Part shown: positions 54,377-63,630 of the stretch, one piece after another
Layout: the number at the start of each line of letters is the position of its first letter
Position numbering within the stretch: position 1 is the stretch's first letter
Origin: Flagellimonas meishanensis
Lineage (GTDB): Bacteria; Bacteroidota; Bacteroidia; Flavobacteriales; Flavobacteriaceae
DNA: 64,000 bases
Assembly: GCF_019880545.1 (NCBI RefSeq)
Contig: NZ_JAINVW010000003.1
Span: 806,001-870,000 of the forward strand
Direction: 5' to 3'
Program-made: the position numbers and the translations under genes
Notes under the pieces: model-generated
The model's database searches: none
What the model was told of the DNA's origin: nothing
The model's input: only the letters and a program-made list of their open reading frames with translations

Positions 54377-55534
54377 ATGGCCAAAATTCCGCTTACACGA
54401 CCCTTATGCTGCGCAATCTTTCTCATTTGTCTGGTATGTTGCGTTGAAAAAAAGAAACCGCCCATTGTTGAACAGCAACCAGTGAAGAAGGAGGTTGCCT
54501 ATGCCAAAGGGTTTACCATCCAAAAAAATGATTCCTATACCGTCATTGAGGTCACTTCAGCATGGCCGGGAGCGGAAAATACGTTCAAATATGCGCTGGT
54601 GCCCAAAGAGAAACTGCCGTTTATAACTTTGCCAGCAGACGTGTATGATGCCATCGTACCCACCCCAGTGGAGAAAATCGTCATCACCTCCACCACCCAC
54701 ATTCCCTCTTTGGAAGCTTTGGGGGTATTGCACACCGTAGTGGGATTCCCAAGCATGGATTTTATTTCCTCTCCCGAAGCACGGAAACTGGTGGACGCAG
54801 GTATTATCAAAGAATTGGGAACCAATGAAAACATCAACACCGAAATTGTATTGGAACTCAATCCCGACATGGTTATGGGTTTTGGCATCAACGATGCGAA
54901 CAAGGCCTACGGAACCATAAAACAATCCGGTATACCCGTGGTTTACAATGGTGATTGGGTGGAGCAGACCCCGTTGGGAAAAGCGGAGTGGATCAAGTTT
55001 TTTGCCCCCTTCTTTCAGAAAGAATCGGAGGCAGACCAGACCTTCTCCAAGATTGAAAAATCGTACCAGGAAGCCAAGCAAGTGGCCCAAAAGGCCAAGG
55101 AAAGCCCAACAGTACTCACTGGTGGATTGTACAAAGACGTCTGGTATGTTGCGGGAGGGAAGAGTTGGATGGCACAATTTTTAAAAGATGCCAATGCCAA
55201 TTACATTTGGGCCGATACGGAACAAAAAGGAAGCATTGGCCTTAGTTTGGAAGCTGTTTTGGAGAAAGGCCAACATGCAGATTTTTGGCTCAACCCATCC
55301 ATGCACATTACATATTTAGACTTGGAAAATGCCAATGCCCACCACAAACAATTTGAAGCTTTCCCACAAAGAAAAATATATTCCAACGCCATTAAAAAAG
55401 GAGCAAAAGGCGGACTGCTATTTTATGAATTGGCTCCCCAACGCCCCGATTTGGTGCTAAAGGACTTGATTTCAATATTGCATCCTGGACTTTTACCGGA
55501 GCACGAACCCGAATTTTTTATGCCACTCCAATAA
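54377..55534 (+). CDS. btuF: ABC transporter substrate-binding lipoprotein (BtuF-like)
   Basis: 385 residues. Lipoprotein-type signal (ending LVCC). Periplasmic-binding fold of the TroA/FepB/BtuF class: VEKIVITSTTHIPSLEALGVLHTVVGFP, LELNPDMVMGFGIND, YNGDWVEQTPLGKAEWIKFFAPFF and VWYVAGGKSWMAQFLKDANANYIWADTE. By itself the ligand could be B12, heme or a siderophore. The divergent riboswitch-controlled btuB makes cobalamin most likely. First gene of a three-gene operon. Confidence 0.9.
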   Translation: MAKIPLTRPLCCAIFLICLVCCVEKKKPPIVEQQPVKKEVAYAKGFTIQKNDSYTVIEVTSAWPGAENTFKYALVPKEKLPFITLPADVYDAIVPTPVEKIVITSTTHIPSLEALGVLHTVVGFPSMDFISSPEARKLVDAGIIKELGTNENINTEIVLELNPDMVMGFGINDANKAYGTIKQSGIPVVYNGDWVEQTPLGKAEWIKFFAPFFQKESEADQTFSKIEKSYQEAKQVAQKAKESPTVLTGGLYKDVWYVAGGKSWMAQFLKDANANYIWADTEQKGSIGLSLEAVLEKGQHADFWLNPSMHITYLDLENANAHHKQFEAFPQRKIYSNAIKKGAKGGLLFYELAPQRPDLVLKDLISILHPGLLPEHEPEFFMPLQ

Positions 55535-55535
55535 T

Positions 55536-56567
55536 ATGGTTTCAACAAAATCATACCGTTTTTCCTTTTTGTTGATTTTCATCGCACTGATGCTTTCTTG
55601 GTTGTTGAATATAAGCTCTGGTTCGGTCAACATTCCATTTGATAAAACCCTATCCTTGCTTTTCGGCGGTCAAATAGAAGTAGAATCTTGGCAATATATA
55701 ATCTGGAATTTTCGCATTCCCAAGGCATTTACCTCCGTTCTGGTAGGTGGCGGGCTAGCACTAAGTGGTCTGTTGATGCAAACCCTGTTCCGCAACCCCT
55801 TGGCGGGTCCATTTGTGCTGGGCATTAGCTCTGGGGCAAGTTTGGGAGCGGCATTGCTACTTATGGGCATTTCCCTTTTCTCAGGGTTCACTTCGCTTAC
55901 AATTTTGGGTGATGCCTCATTGGCGATAGCGGCAAGCATTGGAAGTTTTTTGGTGTTGCTGGTGGTCATGCTGGTTGCACAACGTATCAAGGATACCATG
56001 GCCCTTTTGATTATTGGATTGATGTTCGGTAGCATAACCTCCGCAATTGTTAGCGTGTTGGCTTATTTTTCCAGCGCAGAAAACCTGCAACGGTTCATTT
56101 TTTGGTCCTTTGGAAGTGTTGGAAATCTCTCCAACCAACAAGTGCTGCTATTGTCAGCAATCGTATTTTTGGGTGTTTTGCTCAGCATCCTGTCCATAAA
56201 ATCCCTGAATGCCTATCTGTTGGGGGAACATTACGCCCAAAGTTTGGGCGTTTCGTTGCGAAAATCCCGTTTAATGGTCATAATAGCCACAGGTTTATTG
56301 GCAGGAGGCATAACCGCATTTGCGGGACCCATTGCTTTTGTGGGATTGGCCGTGCCCCACCTAACCCGTCAAATATTTGATACCATGGAACATCGTATAC
56401 TTATACCAGCAGTTTTCCTGTACGGTGCCATTCTGATGCTATTATGTGATACCTTGGCCCAGCTTCCGAATTCGGCCAGTGTGCTGCCAATCAATGCGAT
56501 TACCTCACTGGTTGGGGCACCCGTGGTTATTTGGTTATTGGTGCGAAAACGTAAAATGATATTTTGA
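55536..56567 (+). CDS. btuC: FecCD-family ABC permease (BtuC-like)
   Basis: 343-residue inner-membrane permease with about 10 helices. SGSVNIPFDKTL, WNFRIPKAFTSVLVGGGLALSGLLMQTLFRNPLAGPFVLGISSGASLGAA, FWSFGSVGNLSNQQV and ITAFAGPIAFVGLAVPHLTR are classical for FecCD/BtuC. It starts 1 base after the btuF stop. Confidence 0.93.
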   Translation: MVSTKSYRFSFLLIFIALMLSWLLNISSGSVNIPFDKTLSLLFGGQIEVESWQYIIWNFRIPKAFTSVLVGGGLALSGLLMQTLFRNPLAGPFVLGISSGASLGAALLLMGISLFSGFTSLTILGDASLAIAASIGSFLVLLVVMLVAQRIKDTMALLIIGLMFGSITSAIVSVLAYFSSAENLQRFIFWSFGSVGNLSNQQVLLLSAIVFLGVLLSILSIKSLNAYLLGEHYAQSLGVSLRKSRLMVIIATGLLAGGITAFAGPIAFVGLAVPHLTRQIFDTMEHRILIPAVFLYGAILMLLCDTLAQLPNSASVLPINAITSLVGAPVVIWLLVRKRKMIF

Positions 56568-57346
56568 TGACGGAATCCAAGGAACATATCATCTCGGTGG
56601 AAAAATTGTCCATTGGATACAAATCCAAAGTGGTCACAACAAGTATCGATTTTTCCCTGGAACGGGGTATACTTTGTGGCATCGTGGGCATTAATGGCAT
56701 TGGAAAATCTACCTTATTGCGGACCTTGGGAAGGTTTCAGCCCAAGTTGGGAGGGACCATCATGCTAAAACAGAAAAAACTGGAAGACCATTCGCAGCCC
56801 CAACTGGCAAAGGAACTCAGTGTGGTGCTCACGGAGCAGCCTGCTTCCAAGAATCTAACCGTGCAGGAATTGATTGCCCTGGGCCGCCAGCCCTACACCA
56901 ACTGGATAGGCGGTCTATCCCAAAAGGACAAGGAACACGTTCAACATAGTCTGGACGCTTTTCTACTAAATGATCTGCGAAGCAGCAAATGCCACGAACT
57001 GAGCGATGGCCAACTGCAAAGAGTACTCATTGCACGGGCCATGGCTCAAGACACCCCGTTGATACTCCTGGATGAACCGACCACCCATCTTGACCTGTAC
57101 CACAAGGCCCAAATTTTAAAGATGCTGCAACAATTGGCGCACCAAAATCAAAAAACCATTGTGTTCACATCCCATGAAATTGACTTGGCCATTCAACTTT
57201 GTGACAAAATTTTGATTTTGGACGGCATGGATAATCCCTTTGGTGAGCCCTGCGATTTGATAGAACAAAGGCATTTTGAACGGTTATTTCCTTCAGATAT
57301 GGTACAATTTGATACCAAAACAGGCACTTTTAAAGTGAACAAGTAA
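56567..57346 (+). CDS. btuD: ABC transporter ATP-binding protein (BtuD-like)
   Basis: About 259 residues. Walker A GINGIGKSTLLR, Q-loop LTEQPASKNLTVQ, signature LSDGQLQRVLIARAMAQ (a variant of LSGGQ), Walker B LILLDEPTTHLD and the switch His in FTSHEID are present. The ATG at 56567 overlaps the btuC stop (TGATG); an in-frame TTG at 56564 is less likely. Energises import through BtuC. Confidence 0.93.
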   Translation: MTESKEHIISVEKLSIGYKSKVVTTSIDFSLERGILCGIVGINGIGKSTLLRTLGRFQPKLGGTIMLKQKKLEDHSQPQLAKELSVVLTEQPASKNLTVQELIALGRQPYTNWIGGLSQKDKEHVQHSLDAFLLNDLRSSKCHELSDGQLQRVLIARAMAQDTPLILLDEPTTHLDLYHKAQILKMLQQLAHQNQKTIVFTSHEIDLAIQLCDKILILDGMDNPFGEPCDLIEQRHFERLFPSDMVQFDTKTGTFKVNK

Positions 57347-57406
57347 GTAGATTTTCAATTTCCGCATCGACAGGAATCCGTTATCTTTATCCGAAGAAAA
57401 AACTGC

Positions 57407-58750
57407 ATGAGCACGGAACTGATCTACATAATTATTGGTGTTTTGGCCTTGGCCCTTGGACTTTTTGGAGGGATGTATGTTCAACGCTTGAAGACCAAAT
57501 CCAAAGAGAGTGTTTGGGGTGAACGGGAACAGCAATTGAACAATTCCCTTAAATCCCTTAGCGACAGGTTGTTGCTGGTTGATGAGGAAAAAAAGCAGCT
57601 TCAAGCCGAAAAACAACAACAGAGCAACCAATTGGTTCGCTATCAAGCAGACCTGGAAAACCTGCAACGCGTCAATACGGAACAGAAAGAAGAAGTGGAA
57701 AAGCTTCAGGAAAAGTTCACAAAGGAGTTTGAAAATCTTGCGAACAAAATCCTGGAAGAGAAAAGCGAAAAGTTTACCAAGAGCAACAAGGAGAATATTG
57801 AGAACATACTCACCCCACTCAACAAAAAGATAAAGGAGTTTGAAGAGAAGGTGGAGAAATCCCAAAAGGAAAACATCAGCATCCATTCCGCCCTAAAAGA
57901 GCAATTGCACAATCTGCAAAACCAGAACATCAAGATTACCCAAGAAGCCGAAAACCTGACCAAGGCTCTAAAAGGGGATAGCAAAACACAAGGAAACTGG
58001 GGGGAATTGGTCCTGGAGCGTGTCCTTGAAAAGTCCGGACTCGAAAAAGATAGGGAGTACAGCGTGCAGCAAAGCTTTGCCCGCGAAGATGGCAGCCGAG
58101 TGATGCCCGACGTCATAATCCACCTTCCAAATGGCAAAAAGATGATTGTGGATTCCAAGGTTTCCCTAACAGATTATGAGCGGTACACGAATGCGGAAGA
58201 AGATGACAGGCCCAAGTTCCTAAAAGATCATATTTCCTCTTTAAGAAAGCATGTGGAACAACTTTCCGCCAAAAAATATGAAGATCTTTATGAGATTGAG
58301 AGCCCTGACTTTGTACTTATGTTTGTTCCAGTTGAACCTGCATTTGCCATTGCCATCAATGAAGATAATTCGTTGTACAACAAAGCTTTCGAGCAAAATA
58401 TCGTCATAGTTACGCCATCTACCCTTTTGGCTACACTGCGCACCATTGATACCATGTGGAGCAATGAAAAACAACAGAAAAATGCCATTGAAATCGCAAG
58501 ACAAGCGGGCGCACTGTATGATAAGTTTGAGGGATTTGTGGTAGACCTGACCAGAGTGGGCAAAAAAATGGATGAAGCCAAAACGGAATACAAAGGTGCA
58601 ATGAACAAACTGGTCGAGGGACGGGGCAATATTATCAACAGCATCGAAAAACTGAAAAAAATGGGTGCCAAAGCGAAAAAATCCATCCCCGAACCCATAC
58701 TGAAACGTGCCGAGGAAGATGATTACGAAGAACCCAAACTTGAGCTATAA
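57407..58750 (+). CDS. rmuC: RmuC-like DNA recombination protein
   Basis: 447 residues. One N-terminal membrane helix (LIYIIIGVLALALGLFGGMYV), a long coiled coil (about 40-190), then the PD-(D/E)XK-like nuclease core: QGNWGELVLERVLEKSGL, DGSRVMPDVIIHLPNGKKMIVDSKVSLTDYERY and FVPVEPAFAIAINED. It limits DNA inversions between short repeats in E. coli. Followed 3 bases later by a small gene. Confidence 0.95.
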   Translation: MSTELIYIIIGVLALALGLFGGMYVQRLKTKSKESVWGEREQQLNNSLKSLSDRLLLVDEEKKQLQAEKQQQSNQLVRYQADLENLQRVNTEQKEEVEKLQEKFTKEFENLANKILEEKSEKFTKSNKENIENILTPLNKKIKEFEEKVEKSQKENISIHSALKEQLHNLQNQNIKITQEAENLTKALKGDSKTQGNWGELVLERVLEKSGLEKDREYSVQQSFAREDGSRVMPDVIIHLPNGKKMIVDSKVSLTDYERYTNAEEDDRPKFLKDHISSLRKHVEQLSAKKYEDLYEIESPDFVLMFVPVEPAFAIAINEDNSLYNKAFEQNIVIVTPSTLLATLRTIDTMWSNEKQQKNAIEIARQAGALYDKFEGFVVDLTRVGKKMDEAKTEYKGAMNKLVEGRGNIINSIEKLKKMGAKAKKSIPEPILKRAEEDDYEEPKLEL

Positions 58751-58753
58751 ACC

Positions 58754-59119
58754 ATGAAGAAAATCTTGTTCATCACTATTTCGGTAATCCTGCTGGGAAT
58801 AGCGGCCTATTTTACGTTCATCTACTATGTGCCCTATAGCGAAGGTTATCGGTCTGGGGAACTCATCAAGTTTAGCAGAAAGGGTGTTTTGGTGAAAACA
58901 TGGGAAGGCCAGATCAGTCAAGGCATTTCGGGGACCAATATTTTTTCCTTCTCTGTGGAGGATAAGGAAGAGGACATCATTCAAAAGATGAAGGAATACC
59001 AGGGGCGCTACATAAAAGTTTCCTACAAAGAGCGCTATGCCACTTTTTTCTGGTTGGGCGACACCAAATATTTTATCACGGAGATACAACTGGAAGCATC
59101 CCCGCATTTTAGAAATTGA
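58754..59119 (+). CDS. Small membrane-anchored protein, function unknown
   Basis: 121 residues. An N-terminal hydrophobic helix (ILFITISVILLGIAAYFTFIYY) is followed by a periplasmic beta-rich domain with SEGYRSGELIKFSRKGVLVKTWEGQISQG and FSFSVEDKEEDIIQKMKEYQGRYIKVSYKERY. I recall similar flavobacterial proteins labelled 6-phosphogluconate dehydrogenase; nothing here supports that. The real gnd is at 62141. It lies between rmuC and the thioesterase gene, with 1-3 base gaps. Confidence 0.75.
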   Translation: MKKILFITISVILLGIAAYFTFIYYVPYSEGYRSGELIKFSRKGVLVKTWEGQISQGISGTNIFSFSVEDKEEDIIQKMKEYQGRYIKVSYKERYATFFWLGDTKYFITEIQLEASPHFRN

Positions 59120-59120
59120 A

Positions 59121-59666
59121 ATGGAAAAATTCAAGACCTCCAAAGAATCCCGGGTGTCCATCACCGAGCTCATGCTCCCCTCCCACTCCAATTTTGGGGG
59201 AAAGGTGCACGGTGGGCACATTCTCAATTTGATGGATCAAATTGCCTTCGCCTGTGCTTCCAAACACTCCCAAAGTTACTGCGTAACGGCATCGGTGAAT
59301 CGGGTTGATTTTTTAAACCCCATTGATGTTGGTGAATTGGTCACCCTCAAGGCCTCTATAAACTATACGGGGGAAACCTCAATGGTGGTAGGCGTTCGGG
59401 TGGAATCGGAAAACATTACCAGTGGCGAGGTAAGGCATTGCAACTCCTCTTATTTTACCATGGTCGCCAAGGACAGGAATGGAAAGAACAAGGCCATTCC
59501 AGGGCTGATACTAAAAACCAAGCAGGATATCCGTCGCTTTGCCCGAAGCAAGGAGCGGAAACAATCCGCTTTTCAGCGGGATAGTAAATACGAGTCGCAA
59601 AACTTTAAAGTGGAAGAGTACCTTGAATTCCTGGACGGAGAAAATGTAAGACTGGACTTGGACTAA
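59121..59666 (+). CDS. Acyl-CoA thioesterase (hotdog fold)
   Basis: 181 residues from the ATG at 59121. The hotdog-fold motif NFGGKVHGGHILNLMDQIAFACASKHSQSYCVTASVNRVDF is typical of the YciA/BFIT-type acyl-CoA hydrolases, with the catalytic Asp in LMDQIA. A C-terminal extension follows (IRRFARSKERKQSAFQRDSK). An in-frame extension from 59037 overlaps the preceding gene and lacks homology-like sequence. Stop overlaps the pgl stop by 4 bases. Confidence 0.92.
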   Translation: MEKFKTSKESRVSITELMLPSHSNFGGKVHGGHILNLMDQIAFACASKHSQSYCVTASVNRVDFLNPIDVGELVTLKASINYTGETSMVVGVRVESENITSGEVRHCNSSYFTMVAKDRNGKNKAIPGLILKTKQDIRRFARSKERKQSAFQRDSKYESQNFKVEEYLEFLDGENVRLDLD

Positions 59667-60376
59667 TCCAGTTGTGAGGCCGCATCCTTGTCCAAAAACC
59701 AAATGAGTTTCCCCGATTTCGGATTGACCAGTGTGGCTGGATATTTTTCAGAGCCACTCTTTCGTTCAATAACCGACTTCACCTTCTCCTTTTTTGATGC
59801 CCCCGTGACCAAAAAGACCACCTCCTTCGCCTGATTGATCACCTTGCCGTTTATGGATACCCGTCTCTGTCCGGATTCAGGATGCCTGGCCACCACACAA
59901 TGGTCCGCTTCATCCCAAAGGTCAATTTCATGGGGGAAAATTGAAGCGGTATGGCCATCATCGCCCATGCCTAGGATAACCAAATCGAATTGGGGAATTT
60001 CCTCTACCCTATCCAAATTGATTTCCAATAAATTGGCATAACGCATCGCCTCGGAATGCGGATCGTTTTCTCCCAAAATTCTGTGAATGTTTTCCTTGGG
60101 CACCTGAATTTTGGAAAAAAGGTGCTCCACCGTCATTTTATAGTTGCTTTGGTCATCCGTAGGTGGTACACAGCGCTCATCACCCCAATAAAAATGAATC
60201 TTGCCCCAATCTATTTTATTAGAAAAGTTTTCAGCCAACACATCAAAAACAATTTTTGGTGTGCTCCCTCCGGAAAGTGCGACATGAAAGACCCCATCTG
60301 CATTGGCCGTTTCAGCAAAATAGGCCGAAAACTGCTCGGCAACTTCCTGTTTATCCTTATAGACGTTTATTTCCAT
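59663..60376 (-). CDS. pgl: 6-phosphogluconolactonase
   Basis: Hydrolyses 6-phosphogluconolactone to 6-phosphogluconate, the second step of the oxidative pentose phosphate pathway. 237 residues of the SOL/DevB family: FHVALSGGSTPKIVFDVLA, HFYWGDERCVPPTDDQSNYKMT, FDLVILGMGDDGHTASIFPH and RRVSINGKVINQAKEVVFLVTGASK. It lies 73 bases downstream of zwf on the same strand, so the two form an operon. Confidence 0.96.
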   Translation of the reverse strand: MEINVYKDKQEVAEQFSAYFAETANADGVFHVALSGGSTPKIVFDVLAENFSNKIDWGKIHFYWGDERCVPPTDDQSNYKMTVEHLFSKIQVPKENIHRILGENDPHSEAMRYANLLEINLDRVEEIPQFDLVILGMGDDGHTASIFPHEIDLWDEADHCVVARHPESGQRRVSINGKVINQAKEVVFLVTGASKKEKVKSVIERKSGSEKYPATLVNPKSGKLIWFLDKDAASQLD

Positions 60377-60449
60377 GAAACTGTAATTTTTTTAACTAAG
60401 CCCTTATTCTCGACAGTGCTCGAACCGACATGCGTTAACGATAAAAGTT

Positions 60450-61982
60450 CTAACAAATAACGCAGAACCCCGGGTCATCTGCCAAGTTCTCTCCCGGATT
60501 GCGCCAAAATCCATTGCCTTCAATCAGGTCATCTGCGTTTTCCGGACCCCAGACCCCTGCCGCATAGCCATACATACGGACATCCTTGCCATTTTTCCAA
60601 TAATCGAGAATCGGGTCGACAAATTCCCAAGCTGCCTCTACCTCATCAGCACGGGCATATAAGGTCGCATCTCCCTGCATGGCATCCAACAACAGGCGCT
60701 CATAGGCTTCCATAACATACGTCTGAGTCAAACTGGAATAGTAAAAATCCAAGTTGGCACGCTCCACCTTGAAGCCCTGCCCAGGGACCTTTACCCCAAA
60801 CTTGATCAGTATGCCTTCATCGGGCTGTATTCGGATTATCAACTTGTTGTCCTTGTTGTTCATTCCAGAATCCTTAAAAATCTGATGGTGGGGCGACTTA
60901 AAATGAACCACCACTTCGGTCACCTTGGTCGGCATCCGCTTTGCGGTCCGCACATAGAATGGAACCCCCTGCCAACGCCAATTGTTTACATAAAACTTAA
61001 TGGCAGCGTAGGTTTCGGTAGTGGAATTGGCCTCCACCCCATCTTCCTCGCGATAGCCTTTTACCTTTTTTCCATTCACCTCCGAAGCTACATATTGCGC
61101 CCTTATGGTGTGCTTATACAGCGTTTCTTCATCCCTCATAACCTGCAAGGATTTCAAGGCCTTTACTTTCTCATTCCGTATTTCCTCGGGTTCATCACCA
61201 ATGGGAGGTTCCATCACCACCAAAGAAACAATCTGCAATAAATGGTTTTGGAACATGTCTCTGAGCGCTCCTGATTTATCATAATAGCCACCCCTTTTTT
61301 CGACACCCACACTTTCTGCATTCGTGATTTCCACATGTTTGATGTAGTTTCTGTTCCAAAGAGGTTCAAAAATGCTATTGGAAAATCGGGTGACCAACAG
61401 GTTTTGCACGGTTTCCTTTCCCAAATAATGATCTATTCGGTATATCTGGTGCTCATTGAAATACTGGTGCAATCCCTTGTTCAGCTTTTTGGCGCTATCC
61501 AGGCTATAACCGAACGGTTTTTCCACTATTAATCGCTTCCATCCATTATTCTGTGTGCTCATGCCAGCATCGGCCAAATTGTGTGCAATGGTTTCATATA
61601 GTCTTGGGGGTGTGGATAGGTAATATATTATATTGCCCGAGGTGTTGTATTCCTCCTTCAGGGTTTCAACCCTTTTCCGAAGATTGCCATAATCGGTATC
61701 GTAATCACCTCCCAAATCCTGGTAAAACAACATATTGGCAAAACTTTCGGCCCTTCCGTTTTCAAGAGTTCCCAGTTTTTCTTTCAAATAAGGACTCTGG
61801 TGTACAACTCGGTTTCGAAAATCTTCATCGGTTAAATCGCTGCGACTGGTCCCCAAAACCACAAAATTCTCCGGAAGTTGCCCCGCCAAATACAGATTGA
61901 AGAGGCCGGGAATCAATTTCCTTGCCGTTAAATCGCCAGAAGCACCAAAAATTACCAGTATTTGATTGTCGGTCTTTTTCAT
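60450..61982 (-). CDS. zwf: Glucose-6-phosphate 1-dehydrogenase
   Basis: First step of the oxidative pentose phosphate pathway: glucose-6-phosphate to 6-phosphogluconolactone with NADP reduction. 510 residues. NAD(P) motif IFGASGDLTARKLIP, EKPFGYSLDSAKKLN, active-site RIDHYLGKETVQNLL and the C-terminal QGDATLYARADEVEAAWEFVDPI are intact. A -7 box (TAGCTTTG) lies 7 bases upstream of the ATG. Confidence 0.98.
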   Translation of the reverse strand: MKKTDNQILVIFGASGDLTARKLIPGLFNLYLAGQLPENFVVLGTSRSDLTDEDFRNRVVHQSPYLKEKLGTLENGRAESFANMLFYQDLGGDYDTDYGNLRKRVETLKEEYNTSGNIIYYLSTPPRLYETIAHNLADAGMSTQNNGWKRLIVEKPFGYSLDSAKKLNKGLHQYFNEHQIYRIDHYLGKETVQNLLVTRFSNSIFEPLWNRNYIKHVEITNAESVGVEKRGGYYDKSGALRDMFQNHLLQIVSLVVMEPPIGDEPEEIRNEKVKALKSLQVMRDEETLYKHTIRAQYVASEVNGKKVKGYREEDGVEANSTTETYAAIKFYVNNWRWQGVPFYVRTAKRMPTKVTEVVVHFKSPHHQIFKDSGMNNKDNKLIIRIQPDEGILIKFGVKVPGQGFKVERANLDFYYSSLTQTYVMEAYERLLLDAMQGDATLYARADEVEAAWEFVDPILDYWKNGKDVRMYGYAAGVWGPENADDLIEGNGFWRNPGENLADDPGFCVIC

Positions 61983-61989
61983 ATAGTTT

Positions 61990-61997
61990 CAAAGCTA
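61990..61997 (-). promoter_or_regulatory. -7 box of zwf-pgl, short or no leader
   Basis: Reverse strand TAGCTTTG, exact TAnnTTTG, ending 7 bases before the zwf ATG. Confidence 0.45.
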
Positions 61998-62043
61998 AAA
62001 AGATGTTCTAAACCGCCACATCCTTTGTGATGATGGCATTTAT

Positions 62044-62074
62044 ATTTGAGCGTAACGAATATAACGTTTATTTT
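62044..62074 (+). promoter_or_regulatory. Promoter of gnd
   Basis: TTG (62044-62046), 20-base spacer, TATTTTAG (62067-62074), one mismatch to TAnnTTTG. Gives a leader of about 60 bases. It lies in the divergent zwf/gnd intergenic region. Confidence 0.5.
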
Positions 62075-62140
62075 AGGTTCGAAATTCAGCACAAGGGGTT
62101 CATCGTGTTGTCTTAACATAAATGCATAAAGATGTAAAAT

Positions 62141-63550
62141 ATGCCAGGTACGTATGATTTTGGCCTTGTGGGCCTTGGGGTAATGGGCCGTAACTTTATT
62201 TTGAATGTTGCAGACAATGGTTTTACCGCTTTCGGAAACGATTTGGATGAGGAAAAAGTGAACGCACTTATTGAAGAGGGGGGCGACACCAAACGAGTGA
62301 ATGCCCATACCAATGTTGAAACTTTTGTTGGTGCACTTACGACTCCCCGTAAAATCATGTTGCTGGTACCTGCCGGAAAAATTGTGGATAAGGTCATTGA
62401 AACCTTGCTACCCCATTTGGATGAAGGGGATATCATAATCGATGGTGGCAATTCATTCTACACCGATACAGACCGGCGTGAGGAATCCCTGAAAGAAAAA
62501 GGCATCAATTTTTTCGGCGCAGGTGTCTCCGGTGGTGCCGAAGGGGCCCGCAGAGGACCTAGTATAATGCCAGGGGGCTCAAGGGAAGCATATCAACATG
62601 TGAAGCCGATTTTTGAGGCGGTGGCGGCCAAGTATCAGGGTGAACCCTGTGTGGCCTATTTGGGACCGAAATCCGCTGGAAACTATGTGAAAATGGTGCA
62701 CAATGGCATCGAGTACGGACTGATGCAGCTTACTTCGGAAATCTACGATTTGCTCAAAAAATCCGCAGGTCTTACCAATGAGGAGCTACATGCAACCTTT
62801 GCCAGCTGGAATGAAGGTAGACTACAATCCTTTTTGGTGGAAATCACATCAAAAATATTCAGTAGGAAAGATGATTTGGGAACAGGCCATTTGGTGGATA
62901 AAATTCTGGATAAGGCCAAACAAAAAGGGACCGGAAAATGGACCTCGCAAAACGCCATGGATCTCGGTATCCCCATACCCACCATTGATATTGCCGTAAG
63001 CATGCGCCAAATCTCGGCACTAAAGGAGGACCGTATAAAAGCTGATGCGCTATATGACCGCCCCTCACCACAGAAGGTGGATAAGGACCGTTTTGTGGAA
63101 AAAACGGAACAGGCGCTCTATTTTGCTTTCATAATCACCTATGCCCAAGGTATGCACCAATTGGCAGATGCATCCAAAGAGTATGGATATGAATTGAAAC
63201 TTGGGGAAATCGCAAAGATTTGGCGTGCAGGATGCATAATCCGAGCTACCCTATTAGCTGATATCACCAAGGCGTACCAAGAGAACGACAAATTGGAAAA
63301 CCTCCTGCTTTCCCCCACTTTTCATCAAAAGGTGGAACAGACAGTGGCCTCGGCAAGGGAATTGGTGGCCTATGGAGCCACAAATGGGATTCCATTGCCC
63401 GGACTTTCCAATGCACTCACCTATTTTGACTCGTACACCAGTGCCCGACTGCCCCTTAACTTAATACAGGCCCAGCGTGACTTCTTTGGTTCACATACCT
63501 ATGAGCGCATGGATAGGGATGGTATTTTTCATACCGAGTGGGAAAAATAA
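62141..63550 (+). CDS. gnd: 6-phosphogluconate dehydrogenase, decarboxylating
   Basis: Third step of the oxidative pentose phosphate pathway: 6-phosphogluconate to ribulose-5-phosphate plus CO2. 469 residues, the standard dimeric form. NADP motif LVGLGVMGRNFILNVADNG, DGGNSFYTDTDRR, GVSGGAEGARRGPSIMPGG, the catalytic Lys region YVKMVHNGIEYGLMQL and the C-terminal QAQRDFFGSHTYERMDRDG are all intact. Divergent from zwf-pgl, so the whole oxidative branch is encoded within 4 kb. Confidence 0.98.
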   Translation: MPGTYDFGLVGLGVMGRNFILNVADNGFTAFGNDLDEEKVNALIEEGGDTKRVNAHTNVETFVGALTTPRKIMLLVPAGKIVDKVIETLLPHLDEGDIIIDGGNSFYTDTDRREESLKEKGINFFGAGVSGGAEGARRGPSIMPGGSREAYQHVKPIFEAVAAKYQGEPCVAYLGPKSAGNYVKMVHNGIEYGLMQLTSEIYDLLKKSAGLTNEELHATFASWNEGRLQSFLVEITSKIFSRKDDLGTGHLVDKILDKAKQKGTGKWTSQNAMDLGIPIPTIDIAVSMRQISALKEDRIKADALYDRPSPQKVDKDRFVEKTEQALYFAFIITYAQGMHQLADASKEYGYELKLGEIAKIWRAGCIIRATLLADITKAYQENDKLENLLLSPTFHQKVEQTVASARELVAYGATNGIPLPGLSNALTYFDSYTSARLPLNLIQAQRDFFGSHTYERMDRDGIFHTEWEK

Positions 63551-63630
63551 AATAGTAGCATCCTCAAATAAAAGTTATTCAGACTGCAGGGACCCAAAAA
63601 GCTATTTTGATGCTGTGTCAAACACTTATT

